Assembly (NCBI GenBank): GCA_022771265.1
Contig: JALFCG010000153.1
Location: forward strand, 1 to 39,175
Source: Prevotella sp.
Lineage (GTDB): Bacteria > Bacteroidota > Bacteroidia > Bacteroidales > Bacteroidaceae
Reading direction: 5' to 3'
DNA: 39,175 nucleotides
In this document: positions 25,698-32,332 of the stretch, one piece after another
How the letters are laid out: each line of letters opens with the position of its first letter
Numbering within the stretch: position 1 is the stretch's first letter
The notes under the pieces: generated by a model
Databases searched by the model: none
The model's input: only the letters and a program-made list of their open reading frames with translations
Told to the model about the DNA's origin: nothing
Translations under genes and position numbers: made by a program

Positions 25698-26315
25698 TTA
25701 TTTGCAGTTGAATTCCAGCACTTTCCTTCCTTCGATGTAGCCTTCGAGATGGTCGTCGATGTGAACGGGGCCGATGCCCGCCGGAGTGCCTGTATAGATG
25801 ATGTCACCCGTCTTCAGCGTGAAGAAACGGCTGATGTAGCTCACGATTTCGTCAATCTTGAACACCATGTCGGAGGTCACTCCCTCCTGTACGGTCTTGC
25901 CGTTGATGTCGAGGCGGAAGCGCAGAGCCTGTACGTTCAGGAACTGCTCCTTCGGAATCCACTCGCCTATGGCGGCCGAGCCGTCGAAGCCCTTGAACAG
26001 GTCCCACGGCATGCCCTTTGCCCTCATCTCCTTCTGGATGTCGCGTGCCGTGAAGTCGATGCCCACGGTCACGGCGTCGTAATATCGGTGGGCGAACCTC
26101 TCGGGTATTCCCTTGCCGAGTCGGCATATGCGCACGACGATTTCCGTCTCGTAGTCAACCTGCTTCGACCAGTCGGGGATGAAAAAAGGCTTGTGGTCCT
26201 TTAGCAGCGCGGAGTCAGCCTTGGTGAATATCACCGGTGCCTCCGGCTTGTAAGCCTCGCCGTCGAGTTCGGCGGTATGTTGCAGGTAGTTCATACCTAT
26301 TGCGAATATTTTCAT
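25698..26315 (-). CDS. fumarylacetoacetate hydrolase (FAH) family protein
   Basis: 205 residues, the size of the single-domain FAHD1-like group. Metal and substrate features: GMNYLQHTAEL, PVIFTKADSALL, VDYETEIVVRI (Glu ligands), GIDFTARDIQ (Asp), KGFDGSAAIG and GDIIYTGTPAGIGPV. Such enzymes act as oxaloacetate decarboxylases or tautomerases or as acylpyruvate hydrolases; the substrate cannot be told here. It leads the FAH-porU-porV transcript. The gene starts 21 bp after a MITE-like element that separates it from its promoter. Confidence 0.9.
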   Translation of the reverse strand: MKIFAIGMNYLQHTAELDGEAYKPEAPVIFTKADSALLKDHKPFFIPDWSKQVDYETEIVVRICRLGKGIPERFAHRYYDAVTVGIDFTARDIQKEMRAKGMPWDLFKGFDGSAAIGEWIPKEQFLNVQALRFRLDINGKTVQEGVTSDMVFKIDEIVSYISRFFTLKTGDIIYTGTPAGIGPVHIDDHLEGYIEGRKVLEFNCK

Positions 26316-26336
26316 ATTTCTTCCTGTGTTTATTAC

Positions 26337-26606
26337 TGAACTTTCCCACCCCTTTCCATGCAGTTGAGTAACTTGTTCCCCCTCTAAGATAGAGGGGGTG
26401 TCACGAAGTGACGGGGGCGTATGACCTTCCAGCAGAAGCTTCCTGCAAAAGCATTTGTCAAGCGAGATAGTGCTGACGTTTTCATACTCCCTCCCCCCTT
26501 CGGGGGACTCCCCCTATCTTAGGGGGAGAGCCAAATTACTGTCATGCAGTGGAGGTGCTCTGATAATACCATATTGAAATGCTATTCTAAAGGGTGGGAA
26601 AGTTCA
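26337..26606 (-). mobile_element. MITE-like element, copy 2, in the leader of the FAH-porU-porV operon
   Basis: 270 bp with well kept terminal inverted repeats: TGAACTTTCCCACCC at 26337-26351 and its exact complement GGGTGGGAAAGTTCA at 26592-26606. It is in the same orientation as copy 1 and shares the same internal hairpins. Both left ends follow a T/A-rich TTAC; a clear target duplication was not found. Confidence 0.8.
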
Positions 26607-26625
26607 ATTTGTTAAAATCCGTGTG

Positions 26626-26657
26626 CAAAGATAATGAAAAAAAACGATACCTCCAAA
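26626..26657 (-). promoter_or_regulatory. promoter for FAH-porU-porV
   Basis: Minus strand: TTTG (complement 26654-26657), 20-bp spacer, TATCTTTG (complement 26626-26633), an exact consensus match. Transcription would start near 26619, so the leader to the FAH ATG is about 300 nt and almost all MITE sequence. Confidence 0.65.
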
Positions 26658-26709
26658 CTTTTCGCTGAGTTTGTTCAAGTGACCGGTAACCAACTTTTCC
26701 CCGTTTTTC

Positions 26710-26740
26710 TTGCACAGTCCAAATATATTCCGTACTTTTG
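26710..26740 (+). promoter_or_regulatory. promoter of the DNA alkylation repair gene
   Basis: TTG at 26710-26712, 20-bp spacer, TACTTTTG at 26733-26740. Transcription would start near 26747, which excludes the upstream in-frame ATG at 26710 and fixes the start at 26758. Confidence 0.65.
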
Positions 26741-26757
26741 CACCCAAAAACCAAAGA

Positions 26758-27513
26758 ATGAAGGTAAAAGCTGACGACATAATAGCCACACTGCTCTCCA
26801 TGGGCGACGAATGGCAGAGGGAGAACCTCATGCGGTTCTTCAAGACCGGGAAAGGGCAATACGGCGAAGGCGACAGGTTCATCGGCATCAAGGTGCCCGA
26901 CACACGCATGGTCGTGAAAGAGGCAAGACTGAGAGTGCCGCTCGACGAAATAGCCGTCCTGCTCGACTCCGAATGGCACGAGGCACGGCTCTGCGGCTTC
27001 CTCCTGCTCGTTGAGGAGATGAAGGCAGCACTGCCAAAGGCACGGCAGCCACTGACGGCAAACGCCGGGCGACGCGACGAGATTGCGCGGTTCTACCTCC
27101 AGCATGCCCGTAGTGCCAACAACTGGGACTTGGTCGATATGTCATGTCCGAAGATTCTCGGCAAATGGCTGCTCTATCCGCAAGCCGACGGCACGATGCC
27201 CGACCGCCAGGTGCTCTACCGCCTTGCCGCAAGCAGCAACCTGTGGGAGCAGCGCATAGCCATCGTCACCTGCTGGATGCTCATCCGCTCCGACGACTAT
27301 GACGACACCCTGCGTCTCGCCACCCAGCTCCTTCCCCACCCTCACGACCTCATCCACAAGGCTGTTGGCTGGATGCTGCGTGAGGTGGGCAAGCGCGACA
27401 TGACGACCCTTGAGGACTATCTCGACAGCCACGCCCACGAGATGCACCGCACCACCCTCCGCTATGCCATCGAGAAAATGAGCGAGGAGAAAAGGAGGTA
27501 TTATTTGTCATGA
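26758..27513 (+). CDS. DNA alkylation repair protein, AlkD-like HEAT-repeat glycosylase
   Basis: 251 residues. Family features are the N-terminal FFKTGKGQYGEGDRFIGI with KVPDTRMVVKEA, EWHEARLCGFLLLVEEM, and NNWDLVDMSCPKILG, followed by helical repeats (WEQRIAIVTCWMLIR, DLIHKAVGWMLREVGK). AlkD-type enzymes remove bulky or positively charged alkylated bases such as 3-methyladenine using HEAT-like repeats. The start follows from the promoter position. Its stop overlaps the next start by 4 bp (ATGA). Confidence 0.9.
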   Translation: MKVKADDIIATLLSMGDEWQRENLMRFFKTGKGQYGEGDRFIGIKVPDTRMVVKEARLRVPLDEIAVLLDSEWHEARLCGFLLLVEEMKAALPKARQPLTANAGRRDEIARFYLQHARSANNWDLVDMSCPKILGKWLLYPQADGTMPDRQVLYRLAASSNLWEQRIAIVTCWMLIRSDDYDDTLRLATQLLPHPHDLIHKAVGWMLREVGKRDMTTLEDYLDSHAHEMHRTTLRYAIEKMSEEKRRYYLS

Positions 27514-28424
27514 AGAAAATAAAAGACTGCATAAAGGCTGCATTGCCCGCCACATGGAAAAGCACGGCATGGCTGCTGAAGCTGATGATACCCATCTCGC
27601 TGGCGGTCACGCTAATGCAGCATTTCGGAATACTCGCATGGATTGCTTCATGGATTAATCCGCTGTTCATATACTTCGGACTGCCGGGCGAGTCGGCAGT
27701 GGTGTTCATATCGGGAGCCGCGGCAGGCACCTACGCCGGCATCGCCGCCATGATGTCGATACCGCTGACGATGAAACAGGCCACCATACTGGCACTGATG
27801 ATTGCCCTGTGCCATGCCCTGCCCATGGAATGTGCCGTGAACAGGAAGACGGGGTCGTCGTTCTGGAAGATGGCGGTCATACGCATCGTGATGGCCCTCG
27901 CATGCGCCTTGACACTCAACGCCTTACTGCCCGAGATGGCAGGACGCTACATCTATCTCGGAGCGGATGCCGACAGCAGTTTCAGCGAGGTGATGGCAAC
28001 GTGGGCAGTGTCGCAGGTGAAGATGTCGCTGATGGTCGCGCTCATCATCTTCACACTGATGACAGTGCAGCGAATGCTCGAAGCCTTCCGCCTGCTCGAA
28101 CCGCTCTCGCGCATGCTCTCGCCACTGATGAAGCTGTTCGGACTGCCGACCCACGCGTCGTACATGTGGCTCGTGGGCAACGTGCTCGGCATCAGCTACG
28201 GTTCGGCAGTGATGCTCGAACTGGAGGAGAAGGGCATGGTCACCCGCGAGGAGGCCAACGACGTGAACTACCATCTCATCATGAACCACTCGATGCTTGA
28301 GGACACCATCGTGTTTGCAGCTACAGGCATCTCCGCCCTCCTGCTCGTCGCCACGCGCATGAGCTTTGCCCTCCTCTTAGTGTGGGGCAGGAAGGCGATA
28401 ACGGCACAAAAGAAGTCCATTTAA
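27510..28424 (+). CDS. nucleoside-recognition (Gate) domain membrane protein
   Basis: 304 residues, mostly hydrophobic with about seven to eight membrane segments (WLLKLMIPISLAVTL, SAVVFISGAAAGTYAGIAAM, ATILALMIALCHALP, IRIVMALACALTLNALL, MSLMVALIIFTLM, LLVATRMSFALLLVW). The GAAAGTYAGIAAM and CHALPMECAV regions resemble Gate domains found in SpmA/SpmB, FeoB and CNT transporters. Substrate unknown. Overlap of 4 bp with the alkylation repair gene implies translational coupling, though a joint function is not obvious. Confidence 0.8.
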   Translation: MKKIKDCIKAALPATWKSTAWLLKLMIPISLAVTLMQHFGILAWIASWINPLFIYFGLPGESAVVFISGAAAGTYAGIAAMMSIPLTMKQATILALMIALCHALPMECAVNRKTGSSFWKMAVIRIVMALACALTLNALLPEMAGRYIYLGADADSSFSEVMATWAVSQVKMSLMVALIIFTLMTVQRMLEAFRLLEPLSRMLSPLMKLFGLPTHASYMWLVGNVLGISYGSAVMLELEEKGMVTREEANDVNYHLIMNHSMLEDTIVFAATGISALLLVATRMSFALLLVWGRKAITAQKKSI

Positions 28425-28468
28425 GGTTTTTTAGTCACCGGACTGCCGGAAATACGGGAGAAAACGAT

Positions 28469-28476
28469 TATCTTTG
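28469..28476 (+). promoter_or_regulatory. -7 element upstream of ybeY
   Basis: TATCTTTG matches the -7 consensus 28 bp before the ybeY ATG. No clear -33 box is present. Confidence 0.45.
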
Positions 28477-28504
28477 CAAGATATATTTCATAAAGAAGAC
28501 CAAG

Positions 28505-28924
28505 ATGATTACATACAACTGCGACGGAGTGAAAATGCCCGTCATAAAGAAACGAGAGACTACGGCATGGATAAAGGCTGTGGCTGCCGACTACGGCAAG
28601 AAGGTGGGAGAAATAGGCTACATGTTTGTTGACGACGAGAAAATACTCGAAGTCAACCGTGAATACCTCGGCCACGACTACTACACCGACATCATCACCT
28701 TCGACTACGACGAAGGCGACCGCATCAACGGCGACCTCGTCATCAGCCTCGACACCGTGCGCACCAATGCCGAGCAGTTCGGCAAGTCCTACGACGAGGA
28801 GCTGCACCGCGTGATTATCCACGGCATCCTCCACCTCTGCGGCATCAACGACAAAGGTCCCGGAGAGCGTGAGATAATGGAAGCCGCCGAAAACAAGGCT
28901 CTTGCCAAACGGAAAGCATCATAA
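28505..28924 (+). CDS. ybeY: endoribonuclease YbeY (rRNA maturation factor)
   Basis: 139 residues from ATG at 28505, chosen because a -7 promoter box lies just upstream. NREYLGHDYYTDIITFDY and INGDLVISLDTV are typical, and the zinc site reads HGILHLCGINDKGPGERE. Two of the three histidines of the classical HGxLHLxGxDH motif are present; the third is replaced (NDK), a variant I believe is usual in Bacteroidetes. YbeY helps in 16S rRNA 3'-end processing and ribosome quality control. It overlaps the convergent ribD by 6 bp. Confidence 0.93.
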   Translation: MITYNCDGVKMPVIKKRETTAWIKAVAADYGKKVGEIGYMFVDDEKILEVNREYLGHDYYTDIITFDYDEGDRINGDLVISLDTVRTNAEQFGKSYDEELHRVIIHGILHLCGINDKGPGEREIMEAAENKALAKRKAS

Positions 28925-29884
28925 GTTATGACCGGTCCGGGCGAAAGAGACGATTGTGTTTCCGTCGATAATGTCACGACGTGTCATGACGGCATCGCCG
29001 GGAATAGCGACAGCCCTTGTGCCCGAGCCTACCATGACGGGAGACACTTCTACCCGCAGCTCGTCCCAAAGACCGGCATCGAGGAAAGCCCGGTGGGTAG
29101 CAGCCCCGCCTTCAACCAACAGCGACTGGACATTGCGACGGTAAAGGCTCTCCATCAGCTGGGGCAACACCGGACGTGAGAAGTCAAGTTCGGCGAAGCA
29201 GGGTTTGCCGCGGTCGAGGACAAGGCGCAGGGGGTTGCGTCCTGACCAAAGGCGCACGTCAAGCGAGGGCGACTCGCGTTCCGATGTCACACGCCCGACA
29301 AGGATGGCGTCGTTCTCAGCGCGCAGCTTGTGGACGAGAGTCTTTGTGAAGGCAGTGGAAAAGGCAAAGGCATGACCATCCTTGTCGATGAACCCGTCAG
29401 CCGACTGCGCCCATTTCAGGGTGACATAAGGACGACGATGCTCGTGGAACGTCATAAAGCGGCGGTTGAGCCTCCGGCACTCTTCTTCCAGCACACCTAC
29501 GGTCACCTCAATTCCAGCCTCCCGCAATATCCCTATGCCCCGCCCGCTGACCTTCGCGAAAGGGTCAACACATCCGACGACACAGCGCTTCACTCCTTTC
29601 CTCACGATAAGCTCGGCGCAGGGAGGTGTCTTGCCGTAGTGGGCGCAAGGCTCAAGGCTGACGTAGATGGTGGCCTTGCCAAGCAACGCCTCGTCCTGGG
29701 GCTTTACGGACGCGAAGGCGTTCACTTCCGCATGCCCTTCACCACATCGCACATGATAGCCCTCTCCAATGATTCTTCCTTCAGCCACAATCACCGCCCC
29801 TACCATCGGGTTCGGTCTTGCGTTCTGCATTCCGCAAGAAGCGAGTTGCAGGCATCGCCGCATGTATTTCTCGTCAGTATTCAT
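28919..29884 (-). CDS. ribD: bifunctional riboflavin synthesis deaminase/reductase
   Basis: 321 residues from ATG at 29884 (MNTDEKYMRRCLQLA). The deaminase half has ARPNPMVGAVIV, the zinc motif GHAEVNAF and PCAHYGKTPPC; the reductase half (from about 150) has YVTLKWAQSADGFI, ENDAILVGRVT, NPLRLVLDR and VQSLLVEGGAATHRAFL. It performs the second and third steps of riboflavin synthesis from GTP. Longer upstream frames are excluded by a -7 box at 29906-29913. Its TGA stop lies inside the last codons of convergent ybeY. Confidence 0.96.
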   Translation of the reverse strand: MNTDEKYMRRCLQLASCGMQNARPNPMVGAVIVAEGRIIGEGYHVRCGEGHAEVNAFASVKPQDEALLGKATIYVSLEPCAHYGKTPPCAELIVRKGVKRCVVGCVDPFAKVSGRGIGILREAGIEVTVGVLEEECRRLNRRFMTFHEHRRPYVTLKWAQSADGFIDKDGHAFAFSTAFTKTLVHKLRAENDAILVGRVTSERESPSLDVRLWSGRNPLRLVLDRGKPCFAELDFSRPVLPQLMESLYRRNVQSLLVEGGAATHRAFLDAGLWDELRVEVSPVMVGSGTRAVAIPGDAVMTRRDIIDGNTIVSFARTGHNL

Positions 29885-29905
29885 CGTCACTTGCCTTTTT
29901 GGCTG

Positions 29906-29913
29906 CAAATATA
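29906..29913 (-). promoter_or_regulatory. -7 element upstream of ribD
   Basis: TATATTTG on the minus strand, 21 bp before the ribD start; no good -33 box at the right distance. Confidence 0.4.
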
Positions 29914-29965
29914 GCAATAAATCTGCAAAAAATAAATGGTAAGGGGAAAAAACTTGCAATAATGT

Positions 29966-29996
29966 TTTGTCTTTTGACATTATTGTTGTACTTTTG
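29966..29996 (+). promoter_or_regulatory. promoter of the glycosyltransferase pair
   Basis: TTTG at 29966-29969, 19-bp spacer, TACTTTTG at 29989-29996: exact consensus, 32 bp before the GT4 start. Confidence 0.7.
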
Positions 29997-30028
29997 CACA
30001 AAATGCACGACTCTAAAGCAGAAATAGA

Positions 30029-31303
30029 ATGAGAGTACTTATAGTCAACACAAGCGAGAAGACCGGAGGAGCTGCCGTTGCCGCCACCCGTCTGATGGAA
30101 GCACTGAACAAGAACGGAGTGAAGGCAAGAATGATTGTCAGGGACAAGGAAACCGAACAGATTACGGTGGCAAGCGTCGGCAACCCACTGCTGCAGCAAT
30201 GGCGTTTCCTGTGGGAACGTCTTGTCATCTTCTGCCATCTGCATTTCTCCAAGGAGCACCTCTTCGACATTGACATTGCCAATGCCGGCACTGACATCAC
30301 GGCAACAAGGGAATTCAGGGAGGCTGACCTCATCCACTTACACTGGATTAACCAAGGATTCCTTTCGCTGGGTTCCATAAAAAAGATTATTGACAGCGGG
30401 AAACCGGTCGTATGGACCATGCACGACGTGTGGCCAGCCACCGCCATCTGCCACATCACGTTCAACTGCCGGCACTTCGTCAGCCATTGCCACAAGTGCC
30501 GCCTGCTGCCTGGCAACGGAAGCGACAACGACCTGGCGGCAAAGGTGTGGAAACGGAAGAAGGCGCTCTACGGCAATCACGACATCGCGTTTGTGGCATG
30601 CAGCAAGTGGCTCGCTTCTGAAGCGAAGAAAAGCGCGCTGCTGACGGGAAGTAACGTGACGGCAATACCCAACCCCATCGACACCCACGTGTTCTGTCCA
30701 GGCGACCGCAAGCTGGCGGCAAGGACATCGTCGCTGCCCGCCGACAAGCGTGTCATCCTGTTCGTGTCGCAACGTGCCACCAATCCCTACAAAGGCATGG
30801 AATATCTCGTTGATGCCTGCAACAAACTGGCGAAACATTATCCGGAGATGAGGGACAACACCGTCGTCGCCATATTGGGTGGGCACTCGGAAGAAGTGGT
30901 AGAGAAAATTCCGTTCGAGGCTTTCCCCCTCGGATATGTCAGCGACACGAAGCGCATTGTCGAGATATACCGAGCAGTTGACGTGTTCGTGTTGCCGTCG
31001 TTGTCGGAAAACCTTCCAAACACCATCATGGAAGCCATGGCATGTGGAGTGCCGTCGGTGGGATTCAGAGTGGGAGGAATTCCCGAGATGATCGACCACA
31101 AGCGCAACGGATATGTGGCGGACTACTGCAATGCAGCCGACCTTGCGGCAGGCATCAGATGGGCACTTGACGAGGCTGACAAGGCAGCGGCAAGGGAAGA
31201 ATGCCTGAAAAAGGTAAGCCAGTGCTATTCACAACACAACGTGGCAATGAAATATATCGAAGTGTACAACCAGGCCATCGCTTCCAAGAGATACAGATTA
31301 TAA
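30029..31303 (+). CDS. glycosyltransferase family 4
   Basis: 424 residues, GT-B fold. N-terminal donor-side loop VNTSEKTGGAAVAATRL, LIHLHWINQGFLSL, VWTMHDVWPATAICH, a Cys/His cluster (CRHFVSHCHKCRLLPG), IPNPIDTHVF, and the C-terminal nucleotide-sugar site ENLPNTIMEAMACGVPSVGFRVGGIPEMI with the E-x7-E pattern of retaining GT4 enzymes. It probably adds a sugar in capsule, exopolysaccharide or O-antigen synthesis. The following GT2 starts 5 bp after its stop. No polymerase or flippase is adjacent, so the pathway is not defined. Confidence 0.92.
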   Translation: MRVLIVNTSEKTGGAAVAATRLMEALNKNGVKARMIVRDKETEQITVASVGNPLLQQWRFLWERLVIFCHLHFSKEHLFDIDIANAGTDITATREFREADLIHLHWINQGFLSLGSIKKIIDSGKPVVWTMHDVWPATAICHITFNCRHFVSHCHKCRLLPGNGSDNDLAAKVWKRKKALYGNHDIAFVACSKWLASEAKKSALLTGSNVTAIPNPIDTHVFCPGDRKLAARTSSLPADKRVILFVSQRATNPYKGMEYLVDACNKLAKHYPEMRDNTVVAILGGHSEEVVEKIPFEAFPLGYVSDTKRIVEIYRAVDVFVLPSLSENLPNTIMEAMACGVPSVGFRVGGIPEMIDHKRNGYVADYCNAADLAAGIRWALDEADKAAAREECLKKVSQCYSQHNVAMKYIEVYNQAIASKRYRL

Positions 31304-31307
31304 ACCT

Positions 31308-32093
31308 ATGATAAAGTTTTCCATTGTCACCATAACATACAATGCCGAGGGATGCCTGCAACGTACTCTCGACAGTGTCATAGCGCAACGCTATCCTCAC
31401 ATCGAACACCTGATTATCGACGGATTGTCGAAAGACATGACCGTGGATATAGCGAGCGACTACAAGCGGAAGTCGGAGGAAGCCGGCAATGGTCACGACA
31501 TAACGATTGTCAGCGAACCTGACAAGGGCATCTACGACGCGATGAACAAAGGGCTGCGCATGGCAACAGGCGACTACGTCTGTTTCCTTAATGCCGGCGA
31601 CTTCCTTCCTTCACCCGACACTCTCGACACGATAATAGAACAAAGCGGACTTGAAAGGACTGCATCGCAACAGTGGCCGGCAGTCATCTATGGCAGGACA
31701 AACATCGTGGACAACGACGGCCGCTTCCTTCGCCCACGCCGCCTTGCTCCTCCAAAGAAGCTCTCTTGGCGCTCGTTCCGCCACGGCATGCTCGTATGCC
31801 ACCAAGCCTTTTACGCCCGCGTTGACATAGCGCGCGGCATTGAATACGACACCCGCTACCGCTTCTCTGCCGACGTTGACTGGTGCATACGCGTGATGAA
31901 GGAAGCCGAACAGCGACATCTGCCGCTGACCTATGTAGATGCCGTGGTGGCTAACTACACCGAGGAAGGGCAATCGACCATCAACCACCGAGCCTCGCTG
32001 CGCGAGCGCTACCGTGTGATGGAATGTCACTATGGAAAGATTTCCACCGCGCTTATGCACCTGTGGTTTGCGGTCAGGGCGGTAGTCAAATAA
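31308..32093 (+). CDS. glycosyltransferase family 2
   Basis: 261 residues, GT-A fold. FSIVTITYNAEGCLQRTLDSVIAQ at the start, HLIIDGLSKDMT, EPDKGIYDAMNKGLRMATGDYVCFLNAGD (with NAGD in place of the DxD metal motif, common in this subgroup), HGMLVCHQAFYAR and FSADVDWCIRVM. It is similar in layout to WcaA/WcaE-like enzymes. It forms a two-gene operon with the GT4. Confidence 0.92.
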   Translation: MIKFSIVTITYNAEGCLQRTLDSVIAQRYPHIEHLIIDGLSKDMTVDIASDYKRKSEEAGNGHDITIVSEPDKGIYDAMNKGLRMATGDYVCFLNAGDFLPSPDTLDTIIEQSGLERTASQQWPAVIYGRTNIVDNDGRFLRPRRLAPPKKLSWRSFRHGMLVCHQAFYARVDIARGIEYDTRYRFSADVDWCIRVMKEAEQRHLPLTYVDAVVANYTEEGQSTINHRASLRERYRVMECHYGKISTALMHLWFAVRAVVK

Positions 32094-32094
32094 T

Positions 32095-32125
32095 AAAAAA
32101 AGGGGACTGTTGTCGCAACAGCCCC
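32095..32125 (-). terminator. intrinsic terminator between GT2 and amylase
   Basis: Stem GGGG-a-CTGTTG / CAACAG-CCCC at 32102-32125 around TCG; on the minus strand seven U follow (A-run 32095-32101). It ends leftward transcripts 2 bp from the GT2 stop and may also act on the rightward ones. Confidence 0.75.
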
Positions 32126-32240
32126 ATCTTTCAACCTTAAAAAAACTAACTCACTAAATTATCCTACATACATAATTACCTAATAAAAAGTACTAACTAA
32201 CCTATTATATTAACCAAAAAACCAACATATTTCTTTTTTA
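32095..32240 (-). ncRNA. candidate small non-coding RNA, or long 3' tail of the amylase message
   Basis: About 145 nt, AU-rich and without a reading frame, between a -7 box (TACCTTTG, complement 32246-32253) and the terminator at 32095-32125. It shares TAGGTTAGT and GGTTAATA (complements at 32196-32204 and 32208-32215) with the candidate RNA at 19683-19963, and the same layout of -7 box, AU-rich stretch and terminator meeting a convergent gene. The -33 box is poor, so an amylase 3' tail is a fair alternative. Confidence 0.4.
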
Positions 32241-32245
32241 CACTG

Positions 32246-32253
32246 CAAAGGTA
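32246..32253 (-). promoter_or_regulatory. -7 element of candidate small RNA
   Basis: TACCTTTG on the minus strand, followed by CA as in many promoters here. No TTTG at the proper distance. Confidence 0.35.
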
Positions 32254-32307
32254 CGACGAATTTCATTACCACGCACTATTTTTAGTGTAAAATATGCACT
32301 TATCGTT

Positions 32308-32323
32308 GTGCAAACGTTTGCAC
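32308..32323. promoter_or_regulatory. perfect 16-bp palindrome GTGCAAACGTTTGCAC, LacI-type operator
   Basis: The core GCAAACGTTTGC is the classical LacI/PurR-family operator pattern. It lies 9 bp beyond the amylase stop and about 55 bp upstream of the small-RNA -7 box. No LacI-family gene is in the window. Confidence 0.45.
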
Positions 32324-32332
32324 TATAACCGG

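Noticed and set aside
25005..26204. 399-codon open frame opposite porU and the FAH gene
   Set aside because: Spans two real genes on the other strand; composition and lack of motifs mark it as a shadow.
29885..30337. Upstream extension of ribD by 151 residues
   Set aside because: The extension lies before a -7 promoter box and opposite the glycosyltransferase gene; RibD similarity starts at the ATG at 29884.
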